A stretch of DNA of 64,000 bases from Owenia fusiformis (Eukaryota; Annelida; Polychaeta; Sabellida; Oweniidae). The translations under genes were made by a program, and so were the position numbers. Shown piece by piece: positions 45,486-58,710 of this stretch (positions are counted from its first letter, which is position 1; each line of letters begins with the position of its first letter). The stretch covers positions 5,508,989-5,572,988 of the forward strand of contig CAIIXF020000006.1 of assembly GCA_903813345.2 (NCBI GenBank). Direction: 5' to 3'. The notes beneath the pieces are model-generated. The model was not told the origin of the DNA, searched no databases, and saw nothing but the letters and a program-made list of their open reading frames with translations.

Positions 45486-46462
45486 CAGAGCCTCCCTAAT
45501 TGCTAATAAGACAATGCACTGGCACATAGAGCCTCCCTAATTGCTAATAAGACAATGCACTGGCACATTGAGCCTCCCTAATTGCTAATAAGACAATGCA
45601 CTGACACATAGAGCCTCCCTAATTGCTAATAAGACAATGCACTGGCACATAGAGCCTCCCTAATTGCTAATAAGACAATGCACTGGCACATAGAGCCTCC
45701 CTAATTGCTAATAAGACAATGCACTGGCACATAGAGCCTCCCTAATTGCTAATAAGACAATGCACTGGCACATAGAGCCTCCCTAATTGCTAATAAGACA
45801 ATGCACTGGCACATAGAGCCTCCCTAATTGCTAATAAGACAATGCACTGGCACATAGAGCCTCCCTAATTGCTAATAAGACAATGCACTGGCACATAGAG
45901 CCTCCCTAATTGCTAATAAGACAATGCACTGGCACATTGAGCCTCCCTAATTGCTAATAAGACAATGCACTGGCACATAGAGCCTCCCTAATTGCTAATA
46001 AGACAAAGTACTGGCACATAGAGCCTCCCTAATTGCTAATAAGACAATGCACTGGCACATAGAGCCTCCCTAATTGCTAATAAGACAATGCACTGGCACA
46101 TAGAGCCTCCCTAATTGCTAATTAGACAATGCACTGGCACATTGAGCCTCCCTAATTGCTAATAAGACAATGCACTGGCACATAGAGCCTCCCTAATTGC
46201 TAATAAGACAATGCACTGGCACATAGAGCCTCCCTAATTGCTAATAAGACAATGCACTGGCACATAGAGCCTCCCTAATTGCTAATAAGACAATGCACTG
46301 GCACATAGAGCCTCCCTAATTGCTAATAAGACAATGCACTGGCACATTGAGCCTCCCTAATTGCTAATAAGACAATGCACTAGCACATAGAGACTCCTTA
46401 ATTGCTAATAAGACAATGCACTGGCACATAGAGCCTCCCTAATTGCTAATAAGACAATGCAC
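45486..46462. repeat. 41-bp minisatellite, about 24 nearly identical copies
   Basis: The unit catagagcctccctaattgc...taataagacaatgcactggca varies at only a few positions (acatag/acattg, one aaagta, one attag, one agactcctta). It is among the most homogeneous arrays in the window and therefore the most recently expanded. Confidence 0.97.
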
Positions 46463-46609
46463 AAAGAGGTAAAAGCTTTTCAATTTGTGATGGAGAGACT
46501 TTGATTAATAGAGGTGTGTGGAGATAATGCTCATCTTCCTTTCTCTCTGATATTAAAATTAAGACATTAGATCTACCATTTCTTGTTCTTTAGAGATCCC
46601 TCTTACTTG

Positions 46610-47095
46610 AAGCTAAAGCATGGTCTATGTAGAGAAGGTTCTATGTAAAGAGGGGCTGTATAGAGAGGCGCTGTATAGAGAGGAGTCTGTTTAGAGAGGT
46701 GTATGCAGAGGCAGTTCTTATGCAATTTATAGACCACCATTTATTCAATGTTATGATATTAGAAATCTGTGCTTATCATTCAGCAGGAGCCTTTATATTA
46801 GTAATAAGAGCTATGGTATTGTCTTTCTAGAGAGGGTTCTGTGTGGAGAGGTCTATAGAGAGAGGTTTATGGAGTGGGGGTCTTCAGAGAGAGACCTTTA
46901 TGTAGTGGAGGTTTTTATTGAGAGAGATTTATGTAGTGGGGGTCTTTATTGAGAGAGATTTATGTAGTGGGGGTCTTTATTGAGAGAGGGCCTATGTAGA
47001 GAGGGTTCTTATGCAATTTAGAGACCACCATTTAACCAATGTAATGGTATTATAAATCGGAGGTTATCATTCAACAAGTGCCTCTCATAGAAATC
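46610..47095. repeat. GAGAGG-rich repeats with a ~300-bp direct duplication
   Basis: ttcttatgcaatttatagaccaccattta near 46708 recurs near 47005, followed in both by attcaatg/accaatg and ttatcattcaaca-like sequence. Between them are three 29-bp copies of gagagatttatgtagtgggggtctttatt (about 46890-46990) and several tatagagagg motifs. Confidence 0.75.
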
Positions 47096-47099
47096 AATT

Positions 47100-48023
47100 G
47101 TGGAAACAAAATAAATAATTAATTTTTCTAGGTTGCTTTGCCTTTTATGACTGTTGCTCATCAATTTTCAGTATTGATCATTATAAGCACTGGGAATCTT
47201 GTAATTTCCATTATGATTATCCTCTGAGCTTTTTATGACTCGCCAAGAAAATAAGGAAATGAATAGAATATAACTCTGAGAAAATCAGGTTTTGAAAACA
47301 ATATCTGTAAAATAAAAAGGCCCTTAAATAATACGTTTTTTGATCGAGTTCTCTTAATTCTCACCAAAAAACAAGATCTGCGTTTTAACCAATAAATGCC
47401 AATATTTTCTTCTCTTTGGTGGAATACCAGGTATTTGAATTTATTGGGTAATTTTCAAAATAACTTTGATTTACATAGTTATTTACCTTTATTCAGGAGA
47501 GGAGGATACCAAATCAAATAAAATATTCCTTTGTCAAAATGGAAGATATAGAGCGCCCGAGGCTGAAGGTTTCCAGCTTATTTAAGCCTATAATTTTATA
47601 ATTAGCATGTGCCTCTTTAATGTTATTTTCTTACTGCTTCTAATTTTACTAGTTTCGGCATCCTGCAATCAGCTTTTAATCTTGAGTATAAAGATTCTTT
47701 CTTATTTACTCAAAATTTATCTTGTTTTCAACATTATGCTACATGCATTATGTTATGCCTTTTTAATGTGAAAGTTCATTTTACTGCTTCTGATTTTATA
47801 CTATTAGCTTGTACCTCTTTAACATTAAGAATTCACCATTTTACACTGATTGCTTTTCATGATAATGTGACAATTTGGAATGATGAGATGTCAACAATGT
47901 GGAGACTGAGAATAGATACTGTCAACAGATCACATAGCAGACATAATTGCCTTGTATTTTTAGAAGAGAAGCCTACCGCTATTTGACCTTTTACAGAGAT
48001 ATCTGTCATGACTTTAATTAGCT
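47100..48023. other. intron sequence with nothing firm
   Basis: The phrase actgcttct(a/g)attttact recurs near 47632 and 47782, with a nearby tacctctttaa phrase. The open frame 47750-47986 has no splice sites. Confidence 0.35.
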
Positions 48024-48132
48024 ATGAACCAAAAACAATTTTTCATTAGTAAGCAAAGGGATATTGCCATGCCATGCATTATATATAGATCTCATTTTTG
48101 GAGACAACTGAATAAAAAGAGTAATCTAAAAG
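48024..48132 (+). CDS. weak candidate alternative first exon D (36 codons, phase 1)
   Basis: The ATG follows an in-frame TAA at 48015. The frame reads MNQKQFFISKQRDIAMPCII and YRSHFWRQLNKKSNLK, ending aaaag|gtgtct in phase 1. It is basic, with a second ATG at 48069. The donor lacks the consensus A/G at +3 and +4 in full (gtgtct). It fits the phase rule of the other first exons, but chance cannot be excluded. Confidence 0.3.
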
Positions 48133-48254
48133 GTGTCTGTCTATCTCCAATAGCCAATTACCCATGCATGGGCTGGACTAGCCCTGAGCAGAGAGTCTAG
48201 TTCTTATTAACCACCAGTGGCCATCACATGCCACCTACACTAGATGGGTACACC

Positions 48255-48345
48255 CCAGTTGTCCGAAACCCAGTTGTCCAAAACCCAGTTGTCCGAAACC
48301 CTGTCGTCCGAAACCCAGTTGTCCGAAACCCATTACCCCGAAAAA
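48255..48345. repeat. 16-bp minisatellite, five copies (ccagttgtccgaaacc)
   Basis: The unit cagttgtccgaaaccc appears five times with small changes, then attaccccgaaaaat. Similar strings are common at the ends of old elements in marine animal genomes; related ttcggcattcg sequence stands at 48797, but paired ends were not established. Confidence 0.8.
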
Positions 48346-50430
48346 TATAGTCATAACTTACCAGAGAAAAGGGGGACGTACTTATTAGCTTAAGCCAGTT
48401 TCATGCCATGCATTTGGCCAAATTAATGGCATGGACGCATTCTGATGTTCATAGATCTCTCTCCCTCACTTTGAATTGCATCCATTACATGGCGTTACCA
48501 GAACGGCAGGAACGGGTGATTTATTTTACATTGATTCTAAAAAAGGTTATAAAACACAACACATATTACGGAACAGTTTATCTTATCTTCTTCAATCTCT
48601 TTTATATAGGCAAAATAAAATGAAACATTTTGAAACAGATAAAATAAGTTAACGCATAGAACTTTAAGAATAAAACAGTATACATATTACGTTGTCAAAA
48701 TATTTCGTCGCATTTAATTTCTTAGTCTCTGTCTCTTATCAAATCGTAAAAGAACAAAACATTCTAAACTTAATCACTTGGGATTTATTTTTCGGCATTC
48801 GTTTCCGGCATTTGTTTTTTTAATGTTCTTCTCCTGAAATGTATTTGCTTGACAATAATCAGAGAAAGTGCGTATACGTATAAATTTGCGTGGCATATTC
48901 TGTCACGCAAACAAACGGGTGTGACTTCAATTTCTTGTCTGTCTGAGGACGTATTGCGAATGAGGTAGAATTAAAGAATTCTTATGAACGAGTCATGCAA
49001 AATACTAGAACTAATAAAGTAATTTATTGGATAAGTTAATTTCTGATGGATCTCGTAGATAAAATATGTTTCAAAACTTTGTGAACACTAGATAACTACA
49101 TTTAGGCAGATATAGTATCTTGATATATTTGGCTATCATGCGTTTAAAATACGTTCCTAAAACTACGAAGACAAGTACGTTAGGTGAGAAATATTGCTAT
49201 TGTACGTTCGAAAAGTATTTGGTTATATTTTGTAGTTCTCAAGTTACCCATGAACTTTTGTAGGCTAAACATTAAACAATTAACGTCTTGACAGCATATT
49301 TAACCTAATTTTGCAATGATGTCAACGTGATTCCAATGTTATGTTGCCGTGATTCGCAGAGATTGCGACAAGATTCGTTTTAAAAAATTGTATTTTTATT
49401 TAGACATTTTTATTGGTGACAAGCTCTGGTTGGTTTGGAGTGTATTCTATCAACCAATGTAACAAGGGGTATGAGAAGTTTAAATTTTTTCTGATTCTCA
49501 TTGTCACCCTCTTTAAGCATGAAAAATTCAGAAACAACAGTTAAAACAAAGAATAATAAAAATAATAATAATAATAATAACAGCTTTGGTTGTTCTACAG
49601 GGATTAGTGGTCAAGTTAATGCAAGGGGTAGAACTAATATATGTATTACTATATACCACCATGCCCTGTATTCTCAGCTGATCTCACTTGTTTCATATGC
49701 TCCAAGATGACTCAGAGAGCACTAGTCTATTCATTATTAATGTAAGATACATCAGTGTCTGATTTCACCAAGGGCCTGATTAAGAGACAGGGAAATATCA
49801 TGTCTGGGCCATAGAGCTGAAGAATGTTCATTCAGTATAAGAGTCTCAGATTAGGAGAAGCAAGACTCACTGCTCACGGATTCAAGGCATTAATATAAGT
49901 ATTTAATAATGAGAAAAACTTAAAGAAGAATGAACTATTTTTCAACTAATTGTACTATTAAGTTAATGGAATCACAAAACAGGGATCATTGACATGAGTT
50001 CAGTTTTTGGAGTTGATACTCTCAGGATATTCTGCTAAATGAAGCAGCACGATATCAGACAATTGCTGGAAATATGTAATTGCTATAGAGGATTAAATGG
50101 ATCTAGGGAACCAAAATGAAGGTTATTCTGACATGTAAAATGAGATGGATACATGAAACTCATAACATATAGCCTGGTGTTATAGTAAGATATATGTATT
50201 TACCAAAACAGGATCTTTTAGGCATCACGTTTTGCATCTTTAGGCTTACACAATTTAATATCTGTTTAACAGTGTTTTGCCTGGTTATGTGGAACATCAT
50301 AAGCTTATGCTGTATCTTCCTTTCTGAGTAGGAATGGTACTCTGATACAGGACTCATAGTCAATATCCGTAATTAGTATATTCTGATACTCAGCCCATCT
50401 CTGCCTTGCTAAAAATGTAGAAAGGAACTG
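48346..50430. other. unassigned stretch, CpG-bearing from 48380 to 49400
   Basis: CpG dinucleotides are more frequent here (tacgt, cgtcgc, acgcaa) than in the neighbouring introns, which suggests a foreign or once-functional segment. No open frame is convincing. A short (AAT)n tract is at 49555-49581. Confidence 0.35.
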
Positions 50431-50438
50431 ATAGAAAG

Positions 50439-50519
50439 CCTTTAATGATGGCAAGTATGTCAGGGCTTTAATGATGGCAAGTATGTCAGGGCTTTAATGA
50501 TGGCAAGTATGTCAGGGCC
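50439..50519. repeat. 26-bp direct repeat, three copies
   Basis: tttaatgatggcaagtatgt with cagggc is repeated three times without change. Confidence 0.9.
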
Positions 50520-51202
50520 TATCTGTTGTTAAAGGGCAATATGAAGAGTATCATAATGCAATAGAAGACATGTATGCAAGACTATGAAATGACAAGTCAA
50601 CTGAACCTAAAGTTAAATGTAAGCAATAGGAAATTAGCTCGCGCTTCAAAACATATAATGACGATCCTTTATATTGAAACTCTAGACATTTTTGCGGTCG
50701 GAAATTGATAGATAATGAATGAAAGAAATATATATTATGGGAAAAAATACATTAAAAACAAATAGTAGAAGATAGAGTCACTCATATATTAATTTGTCTC
50801 AAGTTATTTCTAGATGGGAATCTAAATAGATATTTGATTTGAGATAATAAAAATTGTAATATGTATAGTTTCATTGAATTACATGACATTATTATCTTGT
50901 AAATTAATGCCATTTGTTTCATTTAATAACCATTTATATAATATTACTAATATAATGTAGAAATGTTTGAAATCTGTGTTTTAGCAATCAGTTTTCCATT
51001 TCCAAAGCCAGGCGCTGTTGGCACTTTTAAAAATTTTTAAAAGTTACAATTTCTAATTTTGATGAATTTCAGTAAAATTTCCTGCAGAGGTATTCGAATT
51101 TCACTATCAAAGGTCTTGATTATTTTAATGACCCTATTATGCCACATGAGAGTGTCTTTCATGCAGATAGCTATTATTTGATGCTGCTTACTCCAAATTG
51201 TG
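50520..51202. other. intron sequence with nothing recognised
   Basis: AT-rich. No splice-bounded frame. Confidence 0.4.
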
Positions 51203-51204
51203 TA

Positions 51205-51849
51205 CAGGGTGTCCCGAAAGTATGGGGTCCCCCCTAGGCAGACATATTCCAGTGTCCTCATAGTATGTGTCATATATCATTTTAAAGCTTATCCAAAGTT
51301 ACATTGATTTGCCAAGTATCATGGTTTAACTCCCAAATGGGAAAAAGTTACAGTCATTTTAAAAGTTAGTGTTTTGTCAAAATAAAGTTCAATTTTACAC
51401 CACATTACTAGTCAATGAGTCCCCCCTTGGCCATGTTAACAGCAGCAATTATTTTCAGATATGACCTTAAAAGCCCTTCAAATAGGGGTGTGGAATTTTA
51501 TAACCCTCTTAAAACCTGTTAAGGCACTTTAGAAGAGTTTCCTTAGAGTTTCTAACCTCACAGTTCTCTTTTTCGAACTCAATATCCATCCGACCCGAAA
51601 AGAATTGCTGCTGTTAAGATATCCCGGAAAGACACATTGACTAGTGATTTGGTGTAAAATTGAACTTAATTTTGACCAAACACTAAATTTTGATATGCCT
51701 GTAATTTTTTCACATTTGAGAGTTGAACCATGATATTTGGCGAATCAATGTAACTTTGGATAAGCTTTAAAATGATATATGACACATACTATGACGACAC
51801 TGGTATATGTCTGCCTATGGGGGGGGGCCCATACTTTCGGGACACCCTG
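51205..51849. mobile_element. 645-bp Tc1/mariner-type non-autonomous element with ~210-bp arms
   Basis: CAGGGTGTCCCGAAAGTATG and the complementary CATACTTTCGGGACACCCTG are flanked by TA (51203-51204 and 51850-51851). The arms pair over about 210 bp (atgtgtcatatatcatttta, cattgatttgcca, ttcaattttacacca and complements). The central 180 bp is unique and has no transposase. The 92-bp array begins immediately to its right. Confidence 0.88.
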
Positions 51850-51851
51850 TA

Positions 51852-52798
51852 TATACTGTATAGGTGAAGGGATTTATGAGTGAAAGGGCTTATGTTATAC
51901 GGTGAGGAAGCCATACAAAGAGAAAGCCATAATATGAATACGAAGAAGGACATATGAAGGTATATATAGGTGAAGGGATTTATGAGTGAAAGGGCTTATG
52001 TTATACAGTGTCAAAGAGAAGGCCATAATATGAATATGATGAAGGACATATGAAGGTATATATAGGTGAAGGGATTTATGAGTGAAAGGGCTTATGTTAT
52101 ATGGTGTGGAAGAGAAGGCCATAATATGAATATGAGGTAGGGCATATGAAGGTATAGGTGAAGGGATTTATGAGTGAAAGGGCTTATGTTATACGGTGTC
52201 AAACAAAGAGAAGGCCATAATATGAATATGAGGAAGGGCATATGAAGGTATAGGTGAAGGGATTTATGAGTGAAAGGGCTTATGTTATACGTTGTCAAAG
52301 AGAAGGCCATAATATGAATATGAGGAAGGACATATGAAGGTATATATAGGTGAAGGGATTTATGAGTGAAAGGGCTTATGTTATACAGTGTCAAAGAGAA
52401 GGCCATATTATGAATATGAGGAAGGGCATATGAAGGTATAGGTGAAGGAATTTATGAGTGAAAGGGCTTATGTTATACGGTGTCAAACAAAGAGAAGGCC
52501 ATAATATGAATATGAGGAAGGGCATATGAAGGTATAGGTGAAGGGATTTATGAGTGAAAGGGCTTATGTTATACACTGTCAAAGAGAAGGCCATAATATG
52601 AATATGAGGAAGGGCATATGAAGGTATAGGTGAAGGGATTTATGAGTGAAAGGGCTTATGTTATGCGGTGTCAACGAGAAGGCCATAATATGAATATGAG
52701 GAAGGGCATATGAAGGTATAGGTGAAGGGATTTATGAGTGAAAGGGCTTATGTTATACGGTGTAAAAGAGAAGGCCATAATATGAATATGAGGAAGGT
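51852..52798. repeat. ~92-bp tandem repeat, ten units
   Basis: The unit contains ggtataggtgaagggattta, tgagtgaaagggcttatgtt, atacggtgtcaaa and gagaaggccataatatgaat. Length varies (about 92-104 bp) through an optional tata and a duplicated acaaag. Minus-strand frames with MAFSLTLYNISPFTHKSLH-like repeats are by-products. Confidence 0.94.
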
Positions 52799-53274
52799 TA
52801 ATATTTTCTATGCATTATGTTTTGATATCATTAATAAATCCATACTGATTATATCAGATGTTTGACCCTCACAGATAAATTAGATTTACTTTATAAAGAG
52901 TGGACAAAATGAGAGTTTGACATATCTTTTGTTCTCCTTGTTCCAATGTTTATGCTTATCAGTTTTGACTATTATTACTATAGTACTATTAGTTTTATTT
53001 TCCTTGAAACAAAATTAGAATTGTAACTTTGTAAGGGTAAAACATTTGCATGCCTTTTGGAATGATTTCTTCCAATATTTCACACTCTTTGCTGACATTT
53101 TGAATAGATATCCATCTAAGACTGGTCCAAATTGTATTAAGAAAGAATATTACATAAACTATAAGACAAAGATTCTCTTAAATAGGAGTAAATGGGTAGC
53201 ATATTATGGGAGAGCATGTTATTGATCTACAGCCTAATTGTGTTATGAAGGGGGAAATTATGCAACAAATTAGA
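52799..53274. other. intron sequence with nothing recognised
   Basis: AT-rich linker between two minisatellites. The plus-strand frame that enters the next array starts at 53206 in this linker but has no coding look before the repeats. Confidence 0.4.
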
Positions 53275-54320
53275 CTATGTTTGTCAAATTACAATGATTA
53301 TTCACTGTGTTATCTATGTTTGCCAAATTACAATGATTATTCACTGTGTTATCTATGTTTGCCAAATTACAATGATTATTCACTGTGTTATCTATGTTTG
53401 CCAAATTACAATGATTATTCACGGTGTTATCTATGTTTGCCAAATTACAATGATTATTCATTGTGTTATCTATATTTGCCAAATTACAATGATCATTCAC
53501 TGTGTTATCTATGTTTGCCAAATTACAATGATTATTTATGGTGTTATCTATTTTGGCCAAATTACAATGATTATTCACTGTGTTATCTATGTTTGCCAAA
53601 TTACAATGATTATTCATTGTGTTATCTATTTTTGCCAAATTACAATGATTATTCACTGTGTTATCTATGTTTGCCAATTTACAATGATTATTCACTGTGT
53701 TATCTATGTTTGCCAAATTACAATGATTATTCACTGTGTTATCTATGTTTGCCAAATTACAATGATTATTCACTGTGTTATCTTTGTTTGCCAAATAACA
53801 ATGATTATTCACTGTGTTATCTATGTTTGCCAAATTACAATGATTATTCATTGTATTATCTATTTTTGCCAAATTACAATGATTATTCACTGTGTTATCT
53901 TTGTTTGCCAAATAACAATGATTATTCACTGTGTTATCTATGTTTGCCAAATCACAATGATTATTCATTGTGTTATCTATTTTTGCCAAATTACAATGAT
54001 TATTCACTGTGTTATCTATGTTTGCCAATTTACAATGATTATTCACTGTGTTATCTATGTTTGCCAAATTACAATGATTATTCATTGTGTTATCTATGTT
54101 TGCTAAATTACAATGATTATTCACTGTGTTATCTATGTTTGCCAAATTACAATGATTATTCACTGTGTTATCTATGTTTGCCAAATTACAATGATTATTC
54201 ACTGTGTTATCTATGTTTGCCAATTTACAATGATTATTCACTGTGTTATCTATGTTTGCCAAATTACAATGATTATTCACTGTGTTATCTATGTTTGCCA
54301 AATTTCAATTATTATTCATA
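53275..54320. repeat. 39-bp minisatellite, about 27 copies
   Basis: The unit tgtttgccaaattacaatga with ttattcactgtgttatcta is 39 bp, so 13 codons per unit remain open on both strands: LPNYNDYSLCYLC on plus, NTVNNHCNLANID on minus. Substitutions are spread over all codon positions (tgccaatttac, ttgtgttatctttg), with no sign of selection for either reading. Not proposed as genes. Confidence 0.96.
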
Positions 54321-57300
54321 AATTCAGAAATAGAAAAATCATTGTGTCCCGTAGACACCGGTGCGAGTCATATGCAAAAAATCAACTTTGGATGAAAGTA
54401 TTGGTAAAGATCTTACCTTCAGTCTCTTGAAATAGTATGAGGCATGTGGTAGAAAAATTAGTTGCTACAGTAATTGCAAACTAAAAACAAGTACAGTAGT
54501 GCAGTCAAGTTCCAAAAAATCAATTGTTAAAGGACAGATTCTCCCTTACTAGGGATGCCCAAAGCATTACCACATTTGAGCTAATTGATTCTGTTAAAGC
54601 TATTAGGATTAGACCTCCTTTCTTGAAGAGTAACAACATTATTCCATCTAGGTGTATTAAGCAATTATAAGCTTTCATATCCCCCTGCAAGCCATAATTT
54701 GATTATTCCGCTTTGGGTTGTATAAAGCATTACACATGTGATGTCACTGGTAACAGTTTCATTGCAATTTTCAGGAGTGAATGTACATTAATGCCGAGGG
54801 GGAGGTCTAAAGATCAACAACATTTTTCAACTTGCTTTCTTCAACCAGGGGGCCCACTGAGCAAAATCTTGATCCAAAAAAGTGGAAAAGTGAAATGCCC
54901 TATTGTGCTTAATTTGTTTAGTGTTGAATTGTAGAGAAATATAATGAAGGAGTATAACTACAAATAACATTTTTATATTTAGAAAGGAGCTTTTTGAAAT
55001 ATTTATGACTTGGAGTATTATTCAAAGCTCATGTTAGATCTGAGTTCTAATTCTATTCCAATTCATTCTCTTTTGTTCATTCAGGAATAAAGGGAACATT
55101 GCATGTTCATTGAAACAAGAAGTAATTAGGATGAAAAGAAATGGCAACTCTTGGAATTGTCTCTACATTCCTCAAACTTGAATTGTTTGAAATGGAGAAT
55201 AGGTAATTTGGCAGAGAAGGATAAGAGCTGATGTTTGAATGTTCTATTAAGAATAAGTAGATGTATGTTTTTCCTTGTTCATAAAGGTTGTATAATATTT
55301 TCTGTATAAGTTTTTCATCATTTACTAGATTGTGACTTGTGAAACGAAGACTGTCAATGATGTAGCTTTTGAGTGTAACTAATCTGCCTTATATGCACCA
55401 GTATATTTTGAAATCAGTAAATTAACAAGATTTACTTTCTCTACTTGTCTCTACTTATTTAAAGATTTCCTCTTTTTGTGTTAGAATTGTCTCTTATTGA
55501 ATTGTCTCAAATAAATGAGTCACATCAAGCGACTTCAAGCTTTCATGATTCTGCAAAGCCTGACGTTTCAATCCAATGGAGGAAAGACTACAAAGTTTCT
55601 TTGTGGGTTAATTTGGCAAAATATCATTTTCTTAAAACGATTATATATAATTGGATTATTCAATATAAAATTAATTTCATATATTGGATTCAAAGCATTG
55701 AAATCATTCACTACATATTTGAAATATTTACCAGTTGTGCACAACATATTGATTAATTTATATAATAATTTTTCATCATCCTCCTCTAAAGTTCGACCCA
55801 TAAACTGTCAACAATTATACCACAAAAAATCATAATTTTAACAAAAGATCTAACAGCGCTAAATATTCAAATATCAAAAATCTGAAATATGTGATTGTGT
55901 GTTACTGCAATGTTTATTTGACCTCCAAATTTGAAAAAGATTGAATAAGAAGTGAAACTTTTAGAACAAGAAAGATGTTCTGCATTAGACTCTAAGCTAA
56001 TTACGGCTCTTTGAAACAATATATTCGAAAACGAGGCTCATGCGTGTACATTCGCGCCTCAAATGTGAAGAACAGTTTTACCCATTATACTCATTTAGGC
56101 CTGCCGTGTCAAAGACTAATTACATAAGGGGGGGGGGCAGGTTTTTGCTACAGACCTTGAATTGGTGATAATGTATTTTCTTTAACATTTGATGAACAGG
56201 GGGAATGGACCAGAGTCTAAGTAGAAGTCTAATCTCATCTTTAAGGATGACTTATATTATGTCTTAGAATGATGTTTTATATTTGATTTAATGTACAATA
56301 AAATTTGTCTTCGTGAACACCCATTTTTATGAACAAATGTCTCTATTAAACACCATCTCTGTGGACTATGGCTATCTCTATGGAATACTCTGTGGACTTG
56401 GTATTAAAAACTCTAATAAGTAGTGGTACTAAACACCTATCTATAATGAACTTTTTGTAACTTCTAAGTGTTCCCTATAATATAAGTTATACTGGAAACC
56501 AAGTCTCCCTTGTTATGCTCATTTTCAGCTAATATCAAGAGATACATAGATAGATGTATGGGAATACTGCGAAATAAAAAATTGAAATCTGAATATGTCT
56601 CCTATGTCGTTTGATATATCATAATGAGAAAACCAAATCTTTTTCTTGTTCTGTTTTTGGCAGATTAAACTGAAAAATAAAGTAATGAGGGAAATAAGTT
56701 TATTTAAGATGAGCCTTTGGGTGATTCTCAAGATAAGTTCTGCAGACTAACAAATGGCCATCTAAAAAAGTATGCATCTAAAAATACCAATTGTTGTGTC
56801 TCAAAATGTAAAATATTGCTTTAATATCTATTATTATCTTTTTTTCACAATGAGAGATGTAGAGTGATACTTTTCTTCATGAAAGAGCTATCAAATAAAT
56901 CAGAGAAGTGATGAAGAGGGAAATATATACTCAGTACTTCGAACTTATAATTTCAGAAAAAACACATTCACTCGAATGCTGTTAGGTTTAAATATTTTTG
57001 ATTTATACATGGTGCCCATGTCAATCTGCGCGCCTACTTCCGATCACAAACTGTGTGCCTAACAACATTGCAACATTGCATCATTCAAGTCTGTATTTTG
57101 AAACGTTATTTTAAGACATTTATCCTGCATTGTTTTCTTGTTTAATGCGCACATGAATAAACAAATCTTGCAAATGCTAGTAAAAACTATGTGCAAATGA
57201 ATCTAAGTTTTAAAACATAAGCAGATTAATGGCATTTTCATCACTGATTTAACGGGAATTTATATGTAAATCGATCTGGCACTTTAAACATAAATGAAAA

Positions 57301-58259
57301 ATACTCCAGACTCGTTTTATATTTAAATCCTTACCCATTTATCATATAACAGATAATCGGGAGATTAAAAAAAATAAAGCACAAACCGCGCACCTATTTC
57401 AGCCAGAAATAACAAACTACACGCATACACTATCAAAACTAGATAAATTATATATCATTGGAATTTCTACAGAGGCATGTGTAGCTTTGGAAATCCTACT
57501 ATATCATCAGATTTTATGAGATTTGCATTTTGAAAATCAAAATGTATTATAGAAGTAACAGTTGGGAACGAAAAAACTTTTATTTCCAGATCATCGCCCT
57601 GTTTTACTCATCTTGGTGGATGGAACTTGCACGACTATATTTACTAGACTCTCATAGTATTTCAATTTTGGGGTTCTATTAGACACATATGGCGCTTACG
57701 TTTTCTGAAAAGTAAGATCTATATATTCCACCAGATCTAACCAAAAGGAGAAGTGTTCGAATTTGCAAGTTTTACTTTAGTCAGTCAACTAATCTCTTGG
57801 CACCCCCCCCCCCTCTCCCCTCCCCCGTCTGTTGTGATGACAATATGAAGACATACAGGCTTGGTGCATGGCTTTATCATTCTTCCTTTCTGGTCTGTTG
57901 TGATGACAATAAGAAGACATACAGGCTTGGTGCATGGCTTTATCATTCTTCCTTTCTGGCTGTCATTATTTTGTTTTTATCTACAGGTATTAACTTGTCC
58001 AGACTCTGATCATTTCTAATAAACTGATGATAATGATCTATCACATTTACGAAAGAGAACACAGAATCAGGAGATGACAATGTATACACCCCCAATCAAC
58101 GTACTCTACGATATATTAAGAGCATCACTATGGTGCCGTACAGTATTCATGATACCATATGGTACTGTTTTAGCTACAGTAGCGTATGATGAGCCAAAAT
58201 GGAACTGTGTGATACTGTTGCAGGCTGTGCATATCACATCAAAAGCATTCCTGTACCAT
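54321..58259. other. long intron stretch with no firm feature
   Basis: Seen here: an acceptor at 55484 (tttttgtgttag) followed by an open, fairly polar frame that lacks a usable donor; a G run at 56128-56137; C/T-rich tracts at 57802-57826; two 66-bp copies of gtctgttgtgatgacaat... at 57829-57960; and an acceptor at 57986 followed in phase 1 by GINLSRL, a TGA and an AATAAA at 58018. None is strong enough alone. Confidence 0.35.
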
Positions 58260-58710
58260 TGTGTGTTGAAATGTGAAATATATGAAATGCGAAATAGAGT
58301 GAAACAGATTAATTGTGAAATAGAATAAAGCAGATGAAATGTGAAATAGAATAAAACAGATGAAATGTGAAATAGAGTGAAACAGATTAATTGTGAAATA
58401 GTTTAAAACAGTTGAAATGTGAAATATAGTAAAACAGATGAAATGTGAAATAGAGTGAAACAGATGAAATGTGAAATAGAATAAAACAGATGAAATGTGA
58501 ATTAGAGTGAAACAGATGAAATGTGAAATAGAGTGAAACAGATGAAATGTAAAATAGAATAAAACAGATGAAATGTGAATTAGAGTGAAACAGATAAAAT
58601 GTGAAATAGAGTGAAACAGATGAAATGTGAAATAGAGTGAAACAAATAAAATGTGAAATAAAGTGAAACAGATGGAATGTGAAATAAAGTAAAACAGATG
58701 AAATGTGATG
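58260..58710. repeat. 26-bp minisatellite, left block
   Basis: About 17 copies of gaaatagagtgaaacagatg with aaatgt, varying at gtgaaa/ataaaa and aaacaga/aaacaaa. The minus strand is open as an FHLFHSISHFICFTL-like repeat, a by-product of the sequence. The right block at 59150 is the same array. Confidence 0.94.

Noticed and set aside
45486-46462. 41-bp array considered as a CRISPR
   Set aside because: Units follow each other directly without unique spacers, and the sequence is animal DNA.
53206-54430. 371- and 343-codon frames on both strands with 13-residue repeats
   Set aside because: They come from a 39-bp minisatellite. Both strands and two plus frames are open, and there are no splice sites, start context or non-repeat coding flanks.
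55485-55756. Possible exon after the acceptor at 55484 (polar frame with SHQATSSFHDSAKPDVS)
   Set aside because: No donor of any quality in phase 1 follows, and the frame turns into an AT-driven hydrophobic reading before the stop.
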